Source: a virus
IMG/VR virus record: IMGVR_UViG_3300034102_000904
Coordinates: 1 to 30,578 of that record
DNA: 30,578 bases
Strand: one strand, 5' to 3'
Part shown: piece after piece, positions 22,285-28,079 of the stretch
How the letters are laid out: every line of letters starts with the position of its first letter
How positions within the stretch are numbered: the stretch's first letter is position 1
Made by a program: the position numbers and the translations under genes
Notes under the pieces: generated by a model
The model's database searches: none
Seen by the model: only the letters and a program-made list of their open reading frames with translations
What the model was told of the DNA's origin: nothing

Positions 22285-23864
22285 CGCATCATTGATATGA
22301 ATGGAAACGGCTCAACAATCATATCTCCGTGGTCTTTTAGGTGTGTGTCCAAGTCTGAGTGGTAGGTTTGCAACAACAACAGCATGCGCACCGCCAGCAA
22401 ACTGGCCATGACCAAATCGTCAGTTTCGCCGGGTTTTGCGGCATAGCTAGTGCCCATGGCCACAAACGTTTTGAGTTCTGATACCAAGGGTCTTGAGTTA
22501 ATTTTCATACGACCAGACTCTACCAAGATTTTGAACTTGTTACAGGCTGTGATTTTGCTTTTGTTTGTGGTGTTAAAGCCCTTGCGGAATCTGCGCCCTG
22601 TGGAGCCTGTAACTGAATTATCGCTGAGAAAGTATCCTGGAATGTTGTCTTCGCCATATTCTGCTATGCTGATCAAGGCAGCTTCACCAATGGTGTTGTT
22701 TTCCACTGAGAAATAAATGCTTTTTTCATCTTGAACTACCGCATGCAGTTCTTTAATGATATCTGCAAGAATTCGTATCTGTGTGGGAATGTCAGTTTTG
22801 TTGTGGCGCCATTCAGCAATTTGATCTGTAGTTCTAGCGTCAAAAACTTGTATGGCAGCAGGATCGCCACCTGTGCCCAAGCTGGGATCTAATGCCACAA
22901 CATACATGCCATCTTTAGTGGGAGTCTTGTACCAGCGTACTTGTCCAGTTCTGTGAATGGGTTCTGCACCTTCTAAATCCATCAGTTTGATAGGTGCTAT
23001 TAGTGTTTCGTCATTGATAACAAATTCACAATCCATCTCTCTGCGAAAACGTTCTTCGCCCAGCTGAGCCAACTGTTCTGCACCCCACTCGTCCCCGCGG
23101 TCAGGATGCTCGCGCCAGTATGATCTAAATGCTCGGAATCCGTTGATGCCAAGTTCTGTGGTGTTGCCGTGCTCATCTTCTGTCTTGTTAGCACCTTTCC
23201 ACAAGAACGCAAATTGATCCTCGTCTGAGTTGGGAGTACTTGTGATAATTGCTTTACCACCAGTGGCCAGTGTGGGCGAAATTGAAGTCCAAAACTCTTT
23301 GGCAATTGTGGGTCGCACAAACGCAAATTCGTCAGCGTACAGCAAGGATATTGACATACCCCGACCTGTTGTTTCTGTTGTGGTCTGACTCACAATGCGT
23401 GAGCCGTTTTCAAACTCTACTGATCCTTTGTTATAGCTAGTAGCACCTGCTCGAATGTGGTTAGGGCACAGTTCATAAGCATATCTTATACGTTGCATGA
23501 TTTCTTGTGCGCCTGTGTATTTGTGTGCGGCAATAAGAATTGTGGAGTCTGGCACAAACATAGCATACCACAACAGGTAGCCAGCAGCAGATGTTGACTT
23601 GCCTGTTTGTCGAGGCATCAAGGATATCGAATATCTGTAATTGTGATAGGTATGGATCAGTCGTTTTTGATAGTCAAAAGGATGATACAACATCTTGCCG
23701 CGTGTGGGGTGCTGAATAAAGAAAAAGTTATCCATGAAATACAGCGGTCCAGTCACAGGATCAGCACACATTGCAAACTCTGTTAGTTCTTGCTCAGTAT
23801 ATGTTTCAACCCTGTGCGGTGCTTTGACCAGCACTGTTTCTAAATTACTTTTTGGAGAAATCAT
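22281..23864 (-). CDS. gp17: Large terminase subunit (gp17), DNA packaging ATPase-nuclease
   Basis: Packages concatemeric DNA into proheads, 527 aa with ATG 23864 (T4 gp17 is 610). The ATPase domain has SLMPRQTGKSTSAAG (Walker A, about 81-95) and ISLLYADEFAF (Walker B with catalytic Glu, about 172-182), followed by AIITSTPNS (motif III, coupling). The nuclease domain has VVALDPSLGTGGDP (first Asp, about 326), YFSVENNTIGEAAL (Glu about 388) and GETDDLVMASLLA (final Asp), the RNase H-fold triad. I chose ATG 23864, an ATGA overlap with the oxygenase gene, rather than TTG 23879. Assignment is firm. Confidence 0.97.
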   Translation of the reverse strand: MISPKSNLETVLVKAPHRVETYTEQELTEFAMCADPVTGPLYFMDNFFFIQHPTRGKMLYHPFDYQKRLIHTYHNYRYSISLMPRQTGKSTSAAGYLLWYAMFVPDSTILIAAHKYTGAQEIMQRIRYAYELCPNHIRAGATSYNKGSVEFENGSRIVSQTTTETTGRGMSISLLYADEFAFVRPTIAKEFWTSISPTLATGGKAIITSTPNSDEDQFAFLWKGANKTEDEHGNTTELGINGFRAFRSYWREHPDRGDEWGAEQLAQLGEERFRREMDCEFVINDETLIAPIKLMDLEGAEPIHRTGQVRWYKTPTKDGMYVVALDPSLGTGGDPAAIQVFDARTTDQIAEWRHNKTDIPTQIRILADIIKELHAVVQDEKSIYFSVENNTIGEAALISIAEYGEDNIPGYFLSDNSVTGSTGRRFRKGFNTTNKSKITACNKFKILVESGRMKINSRPLVSELKTFVAMGTSYAAKPGETDDLVMASLLAVRMLLLLQTYHSDLDTHLKDHGDMIVEPFPFISMMR

Positions 23865-24433
23865 ATTGTAGTTATCCAACTATAGCTGCTTACTCGGAAT
23901 TGGTCAGCAGGAACTGGATTCAACATTGCATGCCATTGCAATTTTCTATATCCATCAGTTGGACAATTAATCATAACATATCCTGTATTAGGCAGCACTT
24001 CAAACTGATGTCGCAGTGCATCTGGCTGTTTGTAATGATAAAATGCAGTACCTAAATTGACAGCGCCAATCCAAGTCATTTGCATGGCGCCGGGCATTTC
24101 GCCGTCAGTGTGCATGGAGCAAGTAAATCCTGGTTCATCAACCCACCATGCAGTGCCTTGATAGTTCTGAACTTTGTGTCCGATAGCGTGTCCTATAATG
24201 GGCCAAAGCTGTTGACAAATTTGGTTCCATTCATGCTCCCAAGACAGTGCTGCATTATCTATGCGTCTGCGCGACCATAGTTCTTGTCCTTCTTGGCGTT
24301 GCCATGGTAGTGTCATCCAATCAGTAGAAATTATTTGATCCACCAACGGTTGTGGAAACACATCCGTGATTGCAAACAGATTGTTGTCTTGATCAACAGG
24401 TGTTACTTGCATAGGAATGCCAACTCCGGCCAT
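23861..24433 (-). CDS. 2-oxoglutarate/Fe(II)-dependent oxygenase-like protein
   Basis: A 190-aa protein with the double-stranded beta-helix oxygenase pattern. The iron triad is visible as MHTDGEMPG (His108, Asp110) and LQWHAMLNP (His168), and VSSYSW is preceded by Arg180, the usual 2-oxoglutarate ligand. The distance from HxD to the second His (about 60 residues) fits the family, which hydroxylates proteins, nucleic acids or small molecules. It overlaps the radical SAM gene by 31 bases (10 if ATG 24412 is used) and the terminase by ATGA. Substrate unknown; pairing with a radical SAM enzyme suggests a modification pathway. Confidence 0.78.
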   Translation of the reverse strand: MAGVGIPMQVTPVDQDNNLFAITDVFPQPLVDQIISTDWMTLPWQRQEGQELWSRRRIDNAALSWEHEWNQICQQLWPIIGHAIGHKVQNYQGTAWWVDEPGFTCSMHTDGEMPGAMQMTWIGAVNLGTAFYHYKQPDALRHQFEVLPNTGYVMINCPTDGYRKLQWHAMLNPVPADQFRVSSYSWITTI

Positions 24434-25551
24434 AAGCGTTCAAACTCTCCAGCTTTGTCTGGATGATATCGAGTTTCGTTATCGTGTATGTGTTTGAAAA
24501 ATGCTGTGTCAATTTTGCTGACTTTGTTCTCACTCAATCTGTCACGATAGGTGGCCAATGCATTGTCAAAGAACTGTCGTTCAGCAGGGGTAGCAATGTT
24601 CATAGCATAGAAGCGTTCAATCTCTGCTATAGCTTCCCGTGCCACACCTGCACCATGCAAGAACGGATCAAGGTATTCAGGCTGAAACAAGTTTTGCCAC
24701 AGCACTGTGGTTCCTGTATCTTCAGCAAACTGTCTTAACTCACAAATGCGTGTGGCATTGTATATGTTGTATACCGCATGTATACCACCCCATTGACCGT
24801 GTGTAGTCATTAGGTGTTTGATCTTACTCAAGTTTTCTTTGATTAACGCCCAGCTGGCACCGTGTCGCACATACTCCACTCGCTCACCTATATTGTCAAA
24901 GCTCATTGACCAACCTACTCGATTGCGTGTTGATAACTTTTGAAATATCTTGTTTGAATCCAAGTCCACATTCAAGTTTGTGATCAGCGTGACTATGGCA
25001 TCCTTGGGTATGACATCTAACAATCGATTGTTTTCTGGCAGCAACAACGGTTCGCCACCCACAAGTGCTACTTCGTGTATGTGTTCATAGTGTTGTTCAA
25101 TAAAATCGCATACTGAATCATAGTAAGGTCTTGCACCACTCTTGAATGGAATACCCTTAATGCTGGCCCATTTTGAACTGCATGACTCACCGCAATAGTT
25201 ACAACTCAAATTGCATGTGGTGTTCCAACGCACATCCACAATCACAGGATAGTGATACTGGTCTCCGGCTGTGGCATAATCAAAGTTGGGATTTACATTG
25301 TTGTGCCATTGACGTTCTGAATCAGCACCAAAGCGTTCGGCTCGCACACAGTTAGAACAGTATTCATGCGGCTTGCCTTGGGCCAAACTGGTGCGTATCT
25401 CTGACATGAGATTGGAATTTAATATTTGTTCAATTGTTTGGGTATTGAGGTTGCCCAGCATGTTGGGGTTGCCAGCACAGCAGGTTTTAACATCGCCACG
25501 GGGATTGATATGTAGGCCACGCCACGGAGCGGCACAATAGAAATTGCTCAT
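24403..25551 (-). CDS. Radical SAM protein with N-terminal SPASM/twitch-like cysteines
   Basis: A 382-aa radical SAM enzyme. The SAM-cluster motif is CNLSCNYC (Cys113, Cys117, Cys120) in TTCNLSCNYCGESC, followed by ALVGGEPLLLPENN (GGEP, SAM binding). Before it lies a SPASM-like set of Cys: YCAAPWRGL (Cys6), DVKTCCAGN (24, 25) and HEYCSNCVRA (65, 68), which probably binds an auxiliary Fe-S cluster; placing it N-terminal is unusual, as SPASM is normally C-terminal. I chose ATG 25551 (MSNFYCAAPW) because longer reading crosses the 63-aa gene. It is linked to the oxygenase and terminase genes by overlap. It may modify a protein or peptide; substrate unknown. Confidence 0.85.
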   Translation of the reverse strand: MSNFYCAAPWRGLHINPRGDVKTCCAGNPNMLGNLNTQTIEQILNSNLMSEIRTSLAQGKPHEYCSNCVRAERFGADSERQWHNNVNPNFDYATAGDQYHYPVIVDVRWNTTCNLSCNYCGESCSSKWASIKGIPFKSGARPYYDSVCDFIEQHYEHIHEVALVGGEPLLLPENNRLLDVIPKDAIVTLITNLNVDLDSNKIFQKLSTRNRVGWSMSFDNIGERVEYVRHGASWALIKENLSKIKHLMTTHGQWGGIHAVYNIYNATRICELRQFAEDTGTTVLWQNLFQPEYLDPFLHGAGVAREAIAEIERFYAMNIATPAERQFFDNALATYRDRLSENKVSKIDTAFFKHIHDNETRYHPDKAGEFERLWPELAFLCK

Positions 25552-25565
25552 CCTGTATTTACAGG
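25552..25565 (-). promoter_or_regulatory. Palindrome with TAAATA core before the radical SAM ATG
   Basis: CCTGT / ACAGG (25552-25556 and 25561-25565) flank AAAT on the minus strand, enclosing TGTAAATA, the same octamer that precedes the nucleotidyltransferase ATG at 15141. It abuts the ATG at 25551. A late promoter or translational site is possible. Confidence 0.3.
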
Positions 25566-25750
25566 TGTATTTGGATGAGCTGTGCTTTTGTTGTCGGGGT
25601 TTCTGGAGGACAGCAAAATCTAGGATTGCACCATTCGTCTTGGGTGTTATGGTAGTCGTTTGCATAAGCCAAACTAATACCTGCGCAACACAATCCTGCA
25701 AACACTATCTTTAAGATATTTTGTATTGTCATTATTCTGATTGTCTGCAT
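25559..25750 (-). CDS. Small exported Cys-containing protein, 63 aa
   Basis: The product has a signal-peptide-like N-terminus: a polar start, hydrophobic core (LKIVFAGLCCAGISL) and AYA-ND, a plausible signal peptidase I site at about residue 30. The mature part is about 33 residues with three Cys (EWCNPRFCCPPETP). ATG 25732 is an alternative start that gives a shorter signal peptide. No clear ribosome binding site precedes either. It sits between the exported nuclease and the radical SAM gene. It could be a small secreted effector or lysis-related protein; no family recognised, and chance ORF remains possible. Confidence 0.5.
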   Translation of the reverse strand: MQTIRIMTIQNILKIVFAGLCCAGISLAYANDYHNTQDEWCNPRFCCPPETPTTKAQLIQIHL

Positions 25751-25765
25751 TTTGTTGTTTGGCGG

Positions 25766-26206
25766 TTAGTTACACCAAGATGTTTTGGCTTCGCCGTAGT
25801 ATTCACGGGCAAAACCTTGTGCAATAAGCATTTGACGCAGGCTCTGTCCGTTTAACAAGACATCTCCTAGCACACGGCCACCATACTTGTCCCAGTCCAT
25901 GAGTACAACCTGACGTTGTGAAGCCTGAGCAACGGCTGCTTTAGTGAATGCTGAAGCTGCTTCGCCGCGCTGTGCTTCACTAGCACACTGAGCACGATGT
26001 CCTTTTTCAGGGGTGTCCACACCAAACACTCTGATTGAAAGTTCTTTTTTGAGTGGAGCAGGCAAGAAGTCTGCTTGAAAAGCCACTGTGTCACCGTCTA
26101 TGACTCTGGTGATTTGTGCGTCATAGGTCACACCGGGTTTTTGTCGGGGTTGTGCAATGGCCAGCACGGGTACGATGAGTAAGAGTAGGAAGAGTTTTTT
26201 TATCAT
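25766..26206 (-). CDS. Exported staphylococcal-type nuclease (SNase fold)
   Basis: Thermonuclease-like phosphodiesterase, 146 aa, with a clear signal peptide (MIKKLFLLLLIVPVLAIAQ, cleavage about residue 19). Mature catalytic landmarks match the family: RVIDGDTV (Asp residues 37 and 39 for Ca2+), LSIRVFGVDTPE (Arg59, Asp64, Glu67) and GRVLGDVLLNG (Arg111). This is a complete set, so activity is likely. ATG 26206 overlaps the 202-aa gene by ATGA, so it is translated with the virion-type genes. A secreted nuclease from a late operon might degrade DNA in the periplasm or medium, or act on infection; which is inference. Confidence 0.9.
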   Translation of the reverse strand: MIKKLFLLLLIVPVLAIAQPRQKPGVTYDAQITRVIDGDTVAFQADFLPAPLKKELSIRVFGVDTPEKGHRAQCASEAQRGEAASAFTKAAVAQASQRQVVLMDWDKYGGRVLGDVLLNGQSLRQMLIAQGFAREYYGEAKTSWCN

Positions 26207-26811
26207 GCTATTTGATATGTGCCAGAAAGATCAAAGTGTGCGCCTGATTGCCAGGCGCCTGTGGCCGGAGTGTTGAATTTCCAAACTAGATCAGTGGTGC
26301 TACCAGAATAGTATAGTTTCATGACTGTGGTGCTGTCAATGACGTCTGTGATTCCAGCAATATGGTACAAGGCAGGAGAACCAGCACCGGCTGTTTGATG
26401 CAGACTGCCGCCGGCCAGTCTAAATGTGTTTAGTGCGGGTGTGGGCAGTGTAATCTGATATCCTGTGCTGCCAAAGTTGGTAACTCCTGCAAAATCCACA
26501 TACACATGTATAAACATCAGCGGACCCATACGCACATAGGATGCTGTGGCAGTGCCGCCAGCAAATGTGCCTGATCCGTCAGTAAACTGCGGGTTGAATG
26601 TTGTGGTGCTGGTAACGCCAGATCCGTATGCAACCAAATTTAGATTTCCATTGACGTTGCCTACATAGATATCTTGTGTGAGTTGGTTGACTACTAATTC
26701 ACTAGGTCTAGCAACACCATTGTAATTGCCAATGGTTTCTTGTGCATTGTCTTTCATCACAGCACGGCTTATGCCTGTGATGTTGTCGTATGGTGGGGGT
26801 GGATTGGCCAT
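26203..26811 (-). CDS. Virion-type protein, probably tail fibre or decoration, 202 aa
   Basis: Gly-, Thr-, Ser- and Asn-rich, beta-strand type protein without membrane segments. The start MANPPPPYDNITGISRAVMKD and the segment PSELVVNQLTQDIYVGNVNGNL resemble N-terminal capsid- or baseplate-binding parts of phage fibre/appendage proteins. The rest (FTDGSGTFAGGTATASYVRMG, YQITLPTPALNTF) looks like a beta-rich receptor- or surface-facing domain. No ribosome binding site is apparent at 26811; GCTAAATAA lies 19-27 bases upstream. Followed by the nuclease gene (ATGA). Role as fibre or head decoration is inferred from composition and late context. Confidence 0.68.
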   Translation of the reverse strand: MANPPPPYDNITGISRAVMKDNAQETIGNYNGVARPSELVVNQLTQDIYVGNVNGNLNLVAYGSGVTSTTTFNPQFTDGSGTFAGGTATASYVRMGPLMFIHVYVDFAGVTNFGSTGYQITLPTPALNTFRLAGGSLHQTAGAGSPALYHIAGITDVIDSTTVMKLYYSGSTTDLVWKFNTPATGAWQSGAHFDLSGTYQIA

Positions 26812-26829
26812 AATAATTCTAAGTTGAAT

Positions 26830-26836
26830 TATTTAG
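26830..26836 (-). promoter_or_regulatory. Possible late promoter GCTAAATAA before the 202-aa gene
   Basis: CTAAATA on the minus strand (within GCTAAATAA, 19 bases before the ATG at 26811), in the short gap after the 129-aa gene. Same nine bases as before the 808-aa gene. Motif match only. Confidence 0.4.
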
Positions 26837-26848
26837 CAAAAAAAACAA

Positions 26849-27238
26849 TTAGCGTGGGTAGCCAACAAATGCTTTTACGGGGCTTGTTTTATCAACAAAG
26901 TTGGGTTCTGTACTGTCGGGAGTTGACACCAATTTCTTGCCACCGGGCGTGTTGGTCATGGTCAATGCTTGATCAATAAGTTGTGCAATGTTTGGACTCA
27001 TACCTGCTACCACGCCGTGTTCACCAAATGCTGTTTCGTCATGCCAGGCTGGAATGCTATCAACAATGCCATCTGTTCCAGCATCACTTCGTGCTCGAGC
27101 AAGAGCCACACCAAATCTATAGTTGCGATAAGGGTCAGCAGCACTCAGCCCCGGAACTACATATGTGTAACGCATGGGATCTGCTTGCTCAGGTGGCAAC
27201 ATAGCAGCCTGTTCACGAAGAAATTCTCTTGCTCTCAT
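26849..27238 (-). CDS. Small phage protein, 129 aa, paralog of the next gene upstream
   Basis: Starts MRAREFLREQ and ends TSPVKAFVGYPR. The 123-aa protein encoded just upstream starts MRALEFIAEN and ends TSPVTAFKGYPR, so both share start and end motifs with different middles. The middle has PYRNYRFGVALARAR and MSPNIAQLIDQAL, a helical, soluble region. ATG 27238 overlaps the upstream stop by ATGA. Probably a virion or assembly component by context; no family recognised. Confidence 0.74.
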   Translation of the reverse strand: MRAREFLREQAAMLPPEQADPMRYTYVVPGLSAADPYRNYRFGVALARARSDAGTDGIVDSIPAWHDETAFGEHGVVAGMSPNIAQLIDQALTMTNTPGGKKLVSTPDSTEPNFVDKTSPVKAFVGYPR

Positions 27239-27606
27239 CGTGGATAGCCTTTGAATGCTGTTACTGGGCTGGTGGCATTTACTCCTGGATGTTCTTGGCT
27301 GTGTAAATCGCCTTTGTTTAGATCTTTAAAATTGGATCCAGCGGCTCGGTATGCCATTAACAGCATGTTGTGTTCTTCTTTTGTGTAAGGCGCAGCAATG
27401 TCATATCGTCCAGCCCAACTTTCATTGTCTATTGTGGGAACAAAAGTTCCATCAGTAGCTGCGGTTGCCATCATAATTCTATTAAGTTCATACACACGAT
27501 CCGCAAGATTTTTGTCTCGAAATTTATGTAGACCTACAGTGGCATTTTGATTGCGTTTGCTAATCTTTCCAGCGCCATTTTCAGCAATGAACTCAAGTGC
27601 TCTCAT
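27235..27606 (-). CDS. Small phage protein, 123 aa, paralog of 26849-27238
   Basis: Starts MRALEFIAENGAGKISKRN and ends TSPVTAFKGYPR. The middle (NLADRVYELNRIMMATAATDG and YTKEEHNMLLMAYRAAGS) is helical and soluble. ATG 27606 is directly coupled to the 98-aa gene's stop. Shared termini with 26849-27238 indicate a duplicated small protein with diverged middle. Virion or assembly role is inferred from place only. Confidence 0.74.
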   Translation of the reverse strand: MRALEFIAENGAGKISKRNQNATVGLHKFRDKNLADRVYELNRIMMATAATDGTFVPTIDNESWAGRYDIAAPYTKEEHNMLLMAYRAAGSNFKDLNKGDLHSQEHPGVNATSPVTAFKGYPR

Positions 27607-27902
27607 CAGGCACTACCATAGCCAATCACACCTTCTTGTGCAGACGATGCTGTGCCAAGTTCTGCGGCAGTAAAGTTAGATCCAGTGACTGTTAATTTAT
27701 TTCCAGCACCAACATAAATTTGTGCCGAGTTGTTTGCTGGTATTGATGGTGCTGCACTCCAGATATTACCCACTGGTGAAGCTGTGCCCAATGCAGTTGC
27801 ATAAACATTATAAGTCACTGCGGTGTTGCCTGTTACAATTTCACATTTGTCTGTGTACCAGGTGGCATTGGCCACCGAAGTATAAACGTTTGCTTGACTC
27901 AT
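27606..27902 (-). CDS. Small beta-rich virion-type protein, 98 aa
   Basis: Thr-, Ala- and Asn-rich protein (MSQANVYTSVANATWYTDKC; SAQIYVGAGNKLTVTGSN) with alternating strand-like pattern and no membrane segment. This composition is common for phage head decoration or tail surface proteins. ATG 27902 overlaps the 58-aa gene by ATGA, and its stop overlaps the next ATG. No family recognised. Confidence 0.72.
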   Translation of the reverse strand: MSQANVYTSVANATWYTDKCEIVTGNTAVTYNVYATALGTASPVGNIWSAAPSIPANNSAQIYVGAGNKLTVTGSNFTAAELGTASSAQEGVIGYGSA

Positions 27903-28075
27903 TTGTTGTCCTTGTTGGGTTGACTGACCACGGGTTGAAATAGTTCACGACTTTGATACATCACTCCAGGAATTTCCACAGGTTGTTGTCTCACTGAAGG
28001 AATAACTGGAGGTACATATTCATTGGCTTTGCGTTGTGCCAATTCGGCTGCAAGTTCGCTGTATGGTCTCATCAT
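27899..28075 (-). CDS. Small hypothetical protein, 58 aa
   Basis: A 58-codon ORF with ATG at 28075 (a second ATG at 28072) and TGA overlapping the next gene's ATG (ATGA at 27899-27902). It starts MMRPYSELAAELAQRKANEY, a helical segment, then a Pro- and Gln-rich part with PPVIPSVRQQPVEIPGVMY. AAGGGG lies upstream of the ATG at suitable distance. It follows the 809-aa gene by 4 bp. The exact coupling supports that it is translated; function unknown, likely in virion assembly by place. Confidence 0.72.
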   Translation of the reverse strand: MMRPYSELAAELAQRKANEYVPPVIPSVRQQPVEIPGVMYQSRELFQPVVSQPNKDNK

Positions 28076-28079
28076 TTTT

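Noticed and set aside
23865-23879. Upstream TTG start for the terminase
   Set aside because: The ATG at 23864 makes an ATGA overlap with the oxygenase gene, as at many other junctions in this window; the TTG would add only five residues.
25559-25750. The 63-aa ORF as a RiPP precursor for the radical SAM enzyme
   Set aside because: It has a Sec-type signal peptide rather than a typical leader, no repeated or core-like motif, and no transporter or peptidase gene nearby; adjacency alone is not enough.
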